11,140 bases of DNA, taken from an uncultured Eubacteriales bacterium. Its GTDB lineage: Bacteria > Bacillota > Clostridia > Oscillospirales > Oscillospiraceae. The stretch's first letter is position 1. Each line of letters starts with the position of its first letter. This document shows positions 1-6,012 of this stretch, piece after piece. Under the pieces are notes generated by a model. The model did not search any database, was not told the origin of the DNA, and was given only the letters and a program-made list of their open reading frames with translations. Position numbers and translations under genes: made by a program. The stretch spans positions 1-11,140 of the forward strand of contig URLT01000063.1 in the NCBI GenBank assembly GCA_900548795.1, read 5' to 3'.

Positions 1-1221
1 GAGCCATGAAAACACCGCGAGGCCGGAGTCCAGCGCGCCCATGGCCAGATACCACTTGCTGACGAAGCCGGACGCGGGCGGGATGCCGATGAGCGCCAGC
101 GAGGCCAGCGTGAAGCCCCAGAGGGTCTTGGGCATGGCTCTGCCGATGCCGCGCAGCTCGTCAACGCGGTGCTTGCCCGCAACGGCGATGAACGAGCCGG
201 CGCAGAGGAAGAGACAAATTTTGATGCAGGCGTGGAAGAGCACATGCATCAGCGCGCCCGAGACGCTCTCGGCGGTCATCACAAACAGGCCGACGAGGAT
301 ATAGGAGATCTGACTGACGGAGGAATAGGCCAGCCGTTTTTTCAGCAGCTTTTCGCGATAGGCCATCATCGAGCCCATCAGAACCGTCAGCAGCGCCAGC
401 GCCAGCAGCGCCGTCTGCACCCACGTTCCGCGCAGGAAATCCGCGCCGACCGCGTAGTACAGCACGCGTACGATCGCCAGCACGCCGGCCTTGGCAATGA
501 TGCCCGAGAGAATGGCCGAGGCCGGAGCGGGCGCGGCCGGGTGCGCCGTCGGCAGCCAGCCGTGCAGCGGATAGAGGCCGGCCTTCGCGCCGAAGCCGAC
601 GATGCCGAGCAAGGTCACGACCTGCATCAGCGTCTCGTGCCCCCGCACGGCCGCGCCGTCGAGCGCGCCGCCGGGGACGAAGCGCAGCGTCGTGCCGTAG
701 CGCGCGTAAAAGAAGATGAAGCACAGCCCCAAGAACGCGCCCGCGACGGAATAAAACAGATACTTCAGCGCCGCGCGGATGGCCTCGTCGGTGCGGTCGT
801 GCAGCACGAGCGGCATGGACAGCAGCGTGGTCATCTCAAAGAAGAGATACATCGTGACCAGGTTTTCCGCGAAGCACATGCCGACCAGCGCGGCCTGTGA
901 AAGCAGGAAGAAGCGGAAGAAGCGCTCGTGTCCCTCCTTCAGATAGCGGAAGGCATAGACGCCCGCCAGCAGGTAGCCCCCGGCGGTGATCAGCAGGAAC
1001 AGCTTGGAAACGCCGTCCGTCTCCAGCGCGACGGGGAGCGTCGCGGTCATGTCGAACAGATGCAGCCGCGCCGCATCTTGCAGCAGCAGCCAAACCGCCC
1101 CGGCCGTCTCGAGCAGCAGCGCCGCCAGCACGAACGGCTCGCGGTGCCTGCGCGCAAGCGGCAGCAGCAGCGCCGCCAACGCGGGCAGCAGGATCAAAAT
1201 CAAAAGCATGGCAGAATTCAT
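1..1221 (-). CDS. mnhD: MnhD/NuoM-like ion-translocating antiporter subunit (C-terminus cut by window edge)
   Basis: A polytopic membrane protein of the proton-translocating NADH-quinone oxidoreductase chain M / MrpD family, expected to carry Na+ and/or H+ through the membrane arm of the complex. About 407 codons are visible; family members are usually 480-520 residues, so roughly the last 80-100 are missing. Sequence signs: a TM glutamate in YLFFEMTTLLS near residue 128, the TM lysine in GFGAKAGLYPLHGWLP near 212, the loop AHPAAPAPASAILSG near 225-239 followed by a lysine near 243, and the half-channel motif LMHVLFHACIK near 323-333. All the charged residues of the family's proton path that I can check are present. 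The ATG at 1221 is preceded by AGGGGTGG at good spacing. It is the last visible gene of the operon and the only one separated from its neighbour by a real gap (49 bases). It resembles NuoM/MnhD more than NuoL, but a hydrogenase-type name (MbhH or similar) is also possible. Confidence 0.93.
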   Translation of the reverse strand, partial: MNSAMLLILILLPALAALLLPLARRHREPFVLAALLLETAGAVWLLLQDAARLHLFDMTATLPVALETDGVSKLFLLITAGGYLLAGVYAFRYLKEGHERFFRFFLLSQAALVGMCFAENLVTMYLFFEMTTLLSMPLVLHDRTDEAIRAALKYLFYSVAGAFLGLCFIFFYARYGTTLRFVPGGALDGAAVRGHETLMQVVTLLGIVGFGAKAGLYPLHGWLPTAHPAAPAPASAILSGIIAKAGVLAIVRVLYYAVGADFLRGTWVQTALLALALLTVLMGSMMAYREKLLKKRLAYSSVSQISYILVGLFVMTAESVSGALMHVLFHACIKICLFLCAGSFIAVAGKHRVDELRGIGRAMPKTLWGFTLASLALIGIPPASGFVSKWYLAMGALDSGLAVFSWL

Positions 1222-1247
1222 CAGCTCCACCCCTCTATTCTCTATAC

Positions 1248-1276
1248 ATTATATAATATAGAAACAGCCGTTAAAA
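1248..1276 (-). promoter_or_regulatory. Possible internal promoter before the last antiporter gene
   Basis: The only sizeable intercistronic gap of the operon contains a perfect TATAAT on the minus strand (1253-1248), inside the 10-base palindrome ATTATATAAT (1248-1257). Seventeen bases upstream lies TTTTAA (1276-1271), a poor -35 with 3 of 6 matches, which overlaps the stop codon of the previous gene. A start near 1241 would leave a leader of about 20 bases with the ribosome site. In an otherwise GC-rich operon this AT-rich block stands out, but the -35 is weak. Confidence 0.25.
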
Positions 1277-2761
1277 CAGCTCCAGCCCGCGCCGCAGAAG
1301 CGAGACCATCGGCTGCGCCGCAACGCCCAGCGCCAGGATCAGCGCCGAAAAGGCCGCCGCCGCGAGCGCATAGGACGGCTGCTGCCGCAGCGTGACCCGC
1401 TCGGGCAGCGCCTGCGTCGGGCGGTTATAGATGCGGATGAGCGTGCGCGTGAAATAAAACGCGTTGAGCACCGTGCTCACAGCCAGCACCAGCAGCGTCG
1501 GGATCATCCGCACGCCGCTCAAAAAGGCCGCCTCGGCGAACAGGTATTTCGAGATCATGCCCACCGTCATCGGCAGGCCGATCATGCTGAACGAGCCGAC
1601 GGCAAAGGCCGCGCCCGCGATCGGGTTGGCGAGCGCCGCACCCTGCAGGTCGCGGAAGCGCTTCCTGCCGCCCATCGCGTCGGAGAGCTGCGCCGCCGAG
1701 AGAAACAGCAGCGGCTTGGTCACGGCGTGCGTCAGAATATGCAGCAGCGACGCCAGAACGCCCAGCTCCGGCGAAATGCCGATGCCCATGAAGATATAGC
1801 CGATCTGCGCGGCCGAGGAATAGGCGATCATGCGGAAAATGTCGTTTTCCAGAATGGCGCTGACCGAGCCGACCACCATCGCGGCCACGCCGAGGCCGTA
1901 GAGCACGTTCTGCACGCCGCAAGCATAAAACACCTCCACGCCGAACACGTTGAAGATCAGCTTGAGCAGCAGAAAAATATACCCCTTCGAGACTAAGCCG
2001 GACAGAATGCCCGACGAGCAGGGCGTCGCGCAGCCATAGGTATCCGGCATCCAGAAATGGAACGGGAACAGGCCGCTCTTGACCGCGAGGCCGATCGTAA
2101 TGAGGCAGATCGACGCGGTCAGCGCTGTGCGATAGTTGCCGCTCTGCCGGAGCTGTGCGATCGTCTCGCGCAGATTCGGCATGAGCAGATGCCCCGTGAT
2201 CTCATAGAGCATCACGATGCCGAGCAGAAACAGGCCGCTGCCCAGCAGGCTGAAGATCATATAGCGCACGGAGGCCAGCGTCGTGCGCCCGAGCTGCCGG
2301 ATCATCAGCAGCCCGCAGGAAGCCAGCGTGCAGATCTCGATGAACACATAGCCGGTGAAAACGTCGTTCGTGAACGCCAGCGCAAGCAGCGCCGTGAGCA
2401 CAAGGTCGCACAGGACGTAATAGAGGTTCTGCTTCGACGGCCGCAGGTCGTGCGCGAGCTGCTTTTTGCCGCCGAGGATGCACAGGAACATCACGGCCGA
2501 GAACGCCGCGCCATAGAGCGGCTCGAGCCGCCCGAAGCGCAGCTCGTTGCCCCACGGGTGCGGATAATGTCCCATGAGATAGGTCACGGCCTCGCCCGTT
2601 TGGTTGACATAATATAGGAGCAGCAGGCAGGCCGCGCAGACTGCTGCCGTCAGCGACAGGCTCAGCAGCCGCGCGCCGCGCGCCGGCAGCATCGACGAGA
2701 GCACCGAGCACAGCAGCCCGCCGACGATGCAAAACAGGGGAAAATTGACGAAAAAGCTCAT
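1271..2761 (-). CDS. mnhD: MnhD/NuoN-like ion-translocating antiporter subunit
   Basis: A 496-residue integral membrane protein of the Proton_antipo_M family (MrpD/NuoN/MbhH-like), full length for the family. It should form one of the proton or sodium half-channels of the complex. Key positions: Glu142 in GYVFIEICTLAS, Lys228 in GLAVKSGLFPFHFWMP, the loop DTYGCATPCSSGILSG (240-254) with Lys259 after it, and HILTHAVTKPLLF (341-353) with His341, His345 and Lys349. The loop has Tyr where NuoM/NuoL usually have His, which fits MrpD better. The start is the ATG at 2761: its A..TGA overlaps the mnhC stop (ATGA), and GGGGAGGAG lies upstream. The same frame stays open further upstream, but that part runs inside mnhC and does not look like protein. 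This and the next gene are two different paralogues of the same fold, as in Mrp and complex I, where several channel subunits work in series. Confidence 0.95.
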   Translation of the reverse strand: MSFFVNFPLFCIVGGLLCSVLSSMLPARGARLLSLSLTAAVCAACLLLLYYVNQTGEAVTYLMGHYPHPWGNELRFGRLEPLYGAAFSAVMFLCILGGKKQLAHDLRPSKQNLYYVLCDLVLTALLALAFTNDVFTGYVFIEICTLASCGLLMIRQLGRTTLASVRYMIFSLLGSGLFLLGIVMLYEITGHLLMPNLRETIAQLRQSGNYRTALTASICLITIGLAVKSGLFPFHFWMPDTYGCATPCSSGILSGLVSKGYIFLLLKLIFNVFGVEVFYACGVQNVLYGLGVAAMVVGSVSAILENDIFRMIAYSSAAQIGYIFMGIGISPELGVLASLLHILTHAVTKPLLFLSAAQLSDAMGGRKRFRDLQGAALANPIAGAAFAVGSFSMIGLPMTVGMISKYLFAEAAFLSGVRMIPTLLVLAVSTVLNAFYFTRTLIRIYNRPTQALPERVTLRQQPSYALAAAAFSALILALGVAAQPMVSLLRRGLELF

Positions 2762-3159
2762 TTCTTCTCCTCCCCGTCGTCCTGTTTTCCGTCGTCGCCG
2801 TGCGCCCGCATATAGATCTCGTCGAGATTCAGCGTGTGATAGCGCCGGTAGAGCCGCAGCGTCAGCGCCAGCATCACCGCCGTGACCGACACGGACACGA
2901 CGATGCCCGTCAGCACCAGCCCGGCGGGGATCGGGTTGACATAATATTCCTGCCCGCGCACGCCGTCGATCAGGATCGGCGCAAGCCGGCCGCGGATATA
3001 GCCGATCGAGGTCAGGAACAGATAAACGGCTGTGTCCATAATGTTCAGGCCGATGATCTTTTTCATCAGATTGCGGTGCAGCAGCAGCGTTGAAAAGCCG
3101 ATGGCAAACAGCAGGATCGCCGCGCACTGGATGCGGTTGTTCCAGAGAATTTGCAGCAT
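2758..3159 (-). CDS. mnhC: MnhC/NuoK-like antiporter subunit
   Basis: A 133-residue, three-helix membrane protein of the MnhC/MrpC (NuoK-like) family. Helix 1 spans about residues 10-27, helix 2 about 35-52, helix 3 about 78-103. The family hallmark is the segment NPIPAGLVLTGIVVSVSVTA (75-94), matching the usual D-P-L-P-Q-A-L-V-L-T-A-I-V-I pattern. Between helices 2 and 3 is a loop (54-74), and the C-terminus from about 119 is a very acidic/basic hydrophilic tail (GDDGKQDDGEEKK). The ATG at 3159 shares its A with the stop of the upstream mnhB fusion gene (TGATG), and AGGGGG lies about nine bases before it, so translation is probably coupled. The stop overlaps the next start by four bases. In the complex it sits beside the MnhD channels and takes part in ion translocation. 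Confidence 0.94.
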   Translation of the reverse strand: MLQILWNNRIQCAAILLFAIGFSTLLLHRNLMKKIIGLNIMDTAVYLFLTSIGYIRGRLAPILIDGVRGQEYYVNPIPAGLVLTGIVVSVSVTAVMLALTLRLYRRYHTLNLDEIYMRAHGDDGKQDDGEEKK

Positions 3160-4052
3160 CAGATGCGCCCCCTTTTGAACAGGCTGTAGAAGCCGTACAT
3201 CGTGCAGGCCACGACCGCGCCGACCGCGAGGTTCAGCGGCAGGATCAGGCCGGACGAGAAGATCCTTCCGGGCGTCCCGGCCGAGAAGATCGTCTCCAGC
3301 CCGTTTGCCCCGCAGAAGAACGAGTAGCACTTGAGCAGGCTGTAGGCGCTCAGCGCGCAGAGCACGACCGTGCGGAAGCGCTTGAGCGTCAGCACGCGCT
3401 GCACGCGCTCAAAGCCGAAGGCCGTCGCGCACAGGATCAGCGCGCCGCCGACCACCGCGCCGCCGGAGAAGCCGCCGCCGGGGCCGAGATGCCCGGCAAA
3501 CATGATGTAAAGGCCGAAGACCAACAGCAGCGGCGTGAGCACCCGCGCCGTCCCGTGCAGCACGGCGTCGCGCGCGAGCAGACGGCGCTCGTCCTCCGGC
3601 TCGGCCTCGCCGCTTCCCAGCAGCAGGATCATCACGGCCGTCATCGCCGTGTAGAGCACGTGCGACTCGCCGAGCGTGTCGAAGGCGCGGTAATCGAGGA
3701 TCATGCCGGCCACGGCGTTGACCGCGCCCGTCTCTGTGATTCCGTCGACCAGATAGCGCCCCGCGACCTCGTTGTTCGTCGGGTTGTCCGGATCGCCGAA
3801 GGGCGGCAGGTCGACCACCGCCGTGAGCAAAAAGCCGATGATCGCCGCGCAGAGGATGCACGCCAGCACCGGATAAAGATGCCGGAACGCGCTCACCTCT
3901 CCGCGCTCGAGCCGCTTGACCGGGCGGTCGCGCCATGTCTCGTCCGCAGGCGCCTCGGGACGCTCCGGCTTCAGCTTGGCGGCCTCCTCGGTCAGGTCGA
4001 ACGTGTCCTCGTCCCACTGCCGCAGGCGGCGCAGAAGGTCATTCTTCTTCAT
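3159..4052 (-). CDS. mnhB: MbhE-MnhB fusion subunit of Mrp/Mbh-type antiporter
   Basis: A 297-residue membrane protein that joins two subunits normally separate or distributed over MrpA and MrpB. Residues 1-58 are a hydrophilic, charged extension with no membrane segment. Residues about 60-146 form an MbhE-like domain (also the C-terminal end of MrpA), recognisable by VNAVAGMILDYRAFDTLGE (111-129) between two hydrophobic helices. Residues about 165-297 form an MnhB/MbhF domain of about four helices, with the hallmark AGHLGPGGGFSGG (186-198). The start ATG at 4052 has AAAGGAG upstream and overlaps the preceding gene by 14 bases. The frame is continuous across the junction (about 147-165, hydrophilic), with no sign of a frameshift, so this is a real fusion. 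It should sit in the core of the antiporter module. Fused MbhE-MnhB proteins may exist in related Clostridia; I cannot check. Confidence 0.92.
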   Translation of the reverse strand: MKKNDLLRRLRQWDEDTFDLTEEAAKLKPERPEAPADETWRDRPVKRLERGEVSAFRHLYPVLACILCAAIIGFLLTAVVDLPPFGDPDNPTNNEVAGRYLVDGITETGAVNAVAGMILDYRAFDTLGESHVLYTAMTAVMILLLGSGEAEPEDERRLLARDAVLHGTARVLTPLLLVFGLYIMFAGHLGPGGGFSGGAVVGGALILCATAFGFERVQRVLTLKRFRTVVLCALSAYSLLKCYSFFCGANGLETIFSAGTPGRIFSSGLILPLNLAVGAVVACTMYGFYSLFKRGRI

Positions 4053-4302
4053 CGCGCTCGTGCTCCTTTCGCATGTCGCGCAGCTTTTTCAGCGTGACAA
4101 ACAGCAAAATGCTCGAAATGCCCGCGCCGACGGCCGCCTCGGTGATGGCGAGGTCGGGCGCCTCGAGCAGCACCCAGATGATCGACATGACCACGCTGTA
4201 GGCCATGAAAATGATCAGGCTGACCAGCAGGTTCCGGCTGACGCAGGCGGAAATGCCGCAGACGATCAGCAGACCCAGCAAAAAAATCTCAAACAGCTCC
4301 AT
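4039..4302 (-). CDS. mbhD: MbhD/DUF4040-type antiporter subunit (MrpA C-terminal piece)
   Basis: An 87-residue protein with three predicted helices (about 2-17, 23-46, 54-72) and a charged C-terminal tail (RDMRKEHERDEEE). The segment LEAPDLAITEAAVGAG (46-61) is the signature of the MBH_D/DUF4040 domain, found as a separate MbhD subunit in membrane-bound hydrogenases and as part of the C-terminal region of MrpA in classical Mrp antiporters. The Asp and Glu in PDLAITEA are the conserved acidic residues of this motif. The ATG at 4302 is preceded by GGGAGGA at five bases; it overlaps mnhG by 14 bases, and its own end overlaps the next gene by 14 bases. In Mrp structures this region is placed near the proposed sodium path, so a role in ion selectivity is plausible but inferred. 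Confidence 0.93.
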   Translation of the reverse strand: MELFEIFLLGLLIVCGISACVSRNLLVSLIIFMAYSVVMSIIWVLLEAPDLAITEAAVGAGISSILLFVTLKKLRDMRKEHERDEEE

Positions 4303-4621
4303 CGTCGTCCTCCCGCATGAACGCCCCGGCCGTTTTGTCGGTGCGGAGCTCCAGCTTGCTGACCAGATGCGCGGAGATTGGGCTGCCCAGCCAGAGCAGG
4401 CAGACGATGGCCGCGAGCTTCAGGCAGGCTCCGAGCTGCCATATCGCGAGCATCAGCGAAAGCAGGATGCAGCCGAGCGCCAGCGTGTCGATGATGGCCG
4501 CGCAGTGCATCCGGTTGAGCACGAAGCGGAAGCGGTACACGCCGAACACGCCCAAAAGCATGGCCAGCAGCCCGACGCCCATCAGCACGGCGCAGAGCGC
4601 AAAGCGCAGAGTCTCACTCAT
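4289..4621 (-). CDS. mnhG: MnhG/MrpG antiporter subunit
   Basis: A 110-residue membrane protein of the MnhG/PhaG family, with three hydrophobic helices (about 5-28, 41-61, 66-84) and a hydrophilic tail. The family motif runs from GVFGVYRFRFVLNRMHC (24-40) into AAIIDTLALG (41-50), corresponding to the usual G-x-x-G-x-x-R-x-x-D-x-Y-x-R-x-H-A-A-x-x-x-D-T-L-G. The usual Asp-x-Tyr is replaced by Val-Leu-Asn here, while Arg30, Arg37, His39 and Asp45 are kept. Its ATG at 4621 overlaps the end of mnhF by eight bases, and its end overlaps the mbhD-like gene by 14. MnhE, F and G are small accessory subunits packed at one end of the Mrp complex and needed for its assembly or activity. Confidence 0.94.
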   Translation of the reverse strand: MSETLRFALCAVLMGVGLLAMLLGVFGVYRFRFVLNRMHCAAIIDTLALGCILLSLMLAIWQLGACLKLAAIVCLLWLGSPISAHLVSKLELRTDKTAGAFMREDDDGAV

Positions 4622-4898
4622 GCCGCTGCCCCCTTTCGGCGATGTAGGCGCGCGCCAGCACGACGACAGCCAAAAAGCTCAGCATCCCATAGACGATGCC
4701 GACGTCGAGCAGCCAGCTCTCGCGCAGCTTCGCAGCCAGCACGCAGATCACGGCCAGCGTCATGCTGCCGAGCATATTGATGCCGACGATGCGGTCGGCA
4801 ATGCGCGGGCCGCGCACGGCCTGCACCAGCGCCAGCAGCAGGCAGGGCGCCAGCACGGCCAGCGCCGCGCGGAATAACCAGAGATATGCCGTTTCCAT
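4614..4898 (-). CDS. mnhF: MnhF/MrpF antiporter subunit
   Basis: A 94-residue, three-helix membrane protein of the MnhF/PhaF family. The motif RGPRIADRIVGINMLG (29-44), then LLDVGIVYGMLSFLAVVVLARAY (63-85), matches the family's G-P-x-x-x-D-R-I-V-x-x-N/D-x-L-G and D-x-x-x-x-x-x-x-L-S-F-L blocks. The frame could begin eleven codons earlier, but those codons lie inside mnhE and are hydrophilic. The ATG at 4898 begins one base after the mnhE stop (TGAGATG) and has GGAGGG six bases upstream, so this start is preferred. It probably belongs with MnhE and MnhG in a small-subunit cluster. Confidence 0.94.
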   Translation of the reverse strand: METAYLWLFRAALAVLAPCLLLALVQAVRGPRIADRIVGINMLGSMTLAVICVLAAKLRESWLLDVGIVYGMLSFLAVVVLARAYIAERGQRHE

Positions 4899-4899
4899 C

Positions 4900-5358
4900 T
4901 CAGCCCTCCATTTTTTGCAGAAGATGCACAAACGTGCTGTCGGCGATGCCCTCGATCAGCCTGCCGTGCAGGCAGTGCACGGTGAAGCGGTCGCTGTCGG
5001 CGTCGACTGTGATCGTGCCGGGGGTAAGAGTGATGGAATTGGCCAGCATAAAGCGGGCAAATTCCGTCCGCAGCGGAACGCGAACCGTCACGAGCACCGG
5101 ATCGATCGCGCGCTTGCCGCGCAGCAGCATTCCGATCACGGCGCAGTTGGCCTTGAGGATCTCCCAGATCAGCACGCCGACATAGGCAAGAAACAGCGGC
5201 ACGCGCCGCAGCAGGCGCAGCTCCTTTTGAGGTGTGTAGCCGACGAGCCGTCGGCTCAGCAGCGCCACGACGGCCACGACGACCAGCCCGAGCAGGCAGG
5301 TCTCCGCCGTCACCTGTCCAAACAGGAGCAGCCAGAATCCATAAAGCAGCAGATACAA
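4900..5358 (-). CDS. mnhE: MnhE/MrpE antiporter subunit with TTG start
   Basis: A 152-residue protein of the MnhE/PhaE family, close to the usual ~160. An N-terminal pair of helices (about 2-38) is followed by another hydrophobic segment (about 52-80) and a cytosolic alpha/beta C-terminal part. The hallmark LANSITLTPGTITVD is near residues 109-123. No ATG is in a sensible position: ATG codons in this frame upstream add a Cys/Arg-rich stretch that crosses a terminator and the promoter. The TTG at 5358 has GGAGG at 5370-5366 with a seven-base spacer and gives a normal family N-terminus, so it is chosen. As first gene of the operon, a TTG start could lower its translation relative to the following ATG-started genes. 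An ATT one codon upstream is a less likely start. Confidence 0.92.
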   Translation of the reverse strand: MYLLLYGFWLLLFGQVTAETCLLGLVVVAVVALLSRRLVGYTPQKELRLLRRVPLFLAYVGVLIWEILKANCAVIGMLLRGKRAIDPVLVTVRVPLRTEFARFMLANSITLTPGTITVDADSDRFTVHCLHGRLIEGIADSTFVHLLQKMEG

Positions 5359-5370
5359 AATACCGCCTCC
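5356..5370 (-). promoter_or_regulatory. mnhE: Ribosome binding site that fixes the mnhE TTG start
   Basis: On the minus strand GGAGG (5370-5366) is followed by seven bases and TTG (5358-5356). The spacing is ideal and there is no competing ATG or GTG, so this decides the start of the first operon gene. Confidence 0.75.
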
Positions 5371-5392
5371 AAGAAAAAGCTTAATCAGGTGT

Positions 5393-5421
5393 ATTGTATC
5401 ACACTCGGTGCGAAATTGCAC
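5393..5421 (-). promoter_or_regulatory. Promoter of the Mrp-type operon (extended -10)
   Basis: On the minus strand TACAAT (5398-5393) is a 5-of-6 match to the -10 hexamer. It is preceded by TG one base away (TGATACAAT, 5401-5393), an extended -10 that can replace a good -35. With a 17-base spacer the -35 position reads GTGCAA (5421-5416), which is weak. A start near 5386 would give a leader of about 28 bases to the TTG, just enough for the ribosome site. It lies directly downstream of a strong terminator, so the operon appears to be its own transcription unit. Confidence 0.6.
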
Positions 5422-5529
5422 GATTTTGTTTTTCGTTTTTGAAAAATTACCCGTCCGCCGCGCGCGGCCGGCTTCATGCGGGAGGCGCTTTCCGTTTCGA
5501 AAAAATGCAAAAGCCCGCGCAGGGGCACG

Positions 5530-5562
5530 AAAAAACGGCTGCGCCCGACCGGGCGCAGCCGT
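5530..5562 (-). terminator. Strong intrinsic terminator on the minus strand
   Basis: A perfect 13-base inverted repeat, ACGGCTGCGCCCG at 5535-5547 and its complement at 5550-5562, folds as a 12-bp GC-rich stem with a four-base loop. On the minus strand it is followed at once by six T (5535-5530). It stands about 110 bases upstream of the Mrp operon promoter and over 600 bases beyond the nucleotidase stop. It could stop read-through from that gene into the antiporter operon, or end a small unrecognised transcript. Confidence 0.85.
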
Positions 5563-5563
5563 G

Positions 5564-5595
5564 CAGCGTGTCGAAAACCCTTTTTCGGCACGCTG
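5564..5595 (-). repeat. Hairpin directly adjacent to the terminator
   Basis: A 14-base inverted repeat with one mismatch, CAGCGTGTCGAAAA (5564-5577) against TTTTCGGCACGCTG (5582-5595), with a four-base loop. On the minus strand it precedes the terminator stem with a single base between, so the two hairpins could stack in RNA. I see no sequence overlap that would make them mutually exclusive. Confidence 0.7.
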
Positions 5596-5654
5596 GCAAA
5601 CTGCAAAAATGTTTGGAGGACAAGCAACTTGCGCCCGTCGGCATACATAGGAGT

Positions 5655-5683
5655 TGCGCAGCACCCGCAAGGGGTGCGCCGCA
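5655..5683. repeat. Hairpin with internal loop in intergenic region
   Basis: Inner stem GCACCC (5661-5666) with GGGTGC (5672-5677) around loop GCAAG; a 2x2 internal loop; outer stem TGCG (5655-5658) with CGCA (5680-5683). With the hairpins at 5564-5595 and 5535-5562 it forms a string of stems that could be one minus-strand structured RNA, but I see no promoter for it. Confidence 0.55.
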
Positions 5684-5735
5684 TCCGCAGCGCGTCAAAA
5701 TCCTTGCGTAGCAAGTAAAAAACGTCACAATTCCG

Positions 5736-5943
5736 TGTCATTGCGAGGCCGCAGCGCGGCCGTGGCAATCTTAAAGTTAATGGTATGGCATCCCGTCGCG
5801 AAGCACGGGAGCACGAAGCAAAAAAGAATACTTATAACGAAAAACATGGATTTGCCGCTTCATTCCGCGCAACCATAGTTCGTTTCGGGATGGCAAATCG
5901 TTTCGTTAAAGATTGCCGCGTCGCTTCGCTCCTCGCAATGACA
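5736..5943. mobile_element. MITE/REP-like inverted-repeat element (~208 bases)
   Basis: The ends are a perfect 13-base inverted repeat, TGTCATTGCGAGG at 5736-5748 and its complement at 5931-5943. Similarity continues inward in mirrored order: GGCAATCTT (5764-5772) against its complement at 5909-5917, and GGCATCCCG (5787-5795) against a 8-of-9 complement at 5886-5894. The arms are therefore imperfect inverted repeats of about 60 bases around an AT-richer core of about 90 bases. The left arm holds its own hairpin, GGCCGC-AGC-GCGGCC (5747-5761). No coding capacity and no clear target-site duplication are seen. From memory, motifs close to TGTCATTGCGAGG...GGCAATC are widespread intergenic repeats in bacteria; the copy number in this genome is unknown to me. 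Confidence 0.65.
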
Positions 5944-5947
5944 GGAT

Positions 5948-6012
5948 CGGTAGGTTTTGTCGAAAATACGGAACGAAAACCGAATCTACAGAATCCGTAA
6001 ACGGTAGGTTTT
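5948..6012 (+). repeat. Pair of 11-base direct repeats
   Basis: CGGTAGGTTTT occurs at 5948-5958 and again at 6002-6012, 54 bases apart, just outside the inverted-repeat element. No function is evident; it may be the scar of an insertion or a chance duplication in AT-rich DNA. Confidence 0.4.

Noticed and set aside
2762..3127. Longer N-terminus for the MnhD/NuoN-like gene
   Set aside because: The upstream part of the frame overlaps mnhC entirely and is Arg/Asp-rich; the ATG at 2761 overlaps the mnhC stop and follows GGGGAGGAG.
3090..4097. A 335-codon plus-strand frame opposite the mnhB/mnhC genes
   Set aside because: Arg/Gln/Ala/His-rich translation without domains or a ribosome site; a shadow of the minus-strand antiporter genes. 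The same applies to the plus-strand frames at 169-900, 928-1395, 2057-2617 and 4696-5442.
4899..4931. Longer mnhF start eleven codons upstream
   Set aside because: The extra codons lie within mnhE and are hydrophilic, and the internal ATG has GGAGGG at ideal distance next to the mnhE stop.
5385..5768. A 127-codon minus-strand frame across the hairpin region
   Set aside because: It crosses the strong terminator and the operon promoter, has no ribosome site, and translates to Cys/Arg-rich low-complexity sequence. More likely structured non-coding DNA.
5736..5943. CRISPR-like repeats
   Set aside because: There are only two copies of the 13-base unit and they are inverted, not direct, with no regular spacers.
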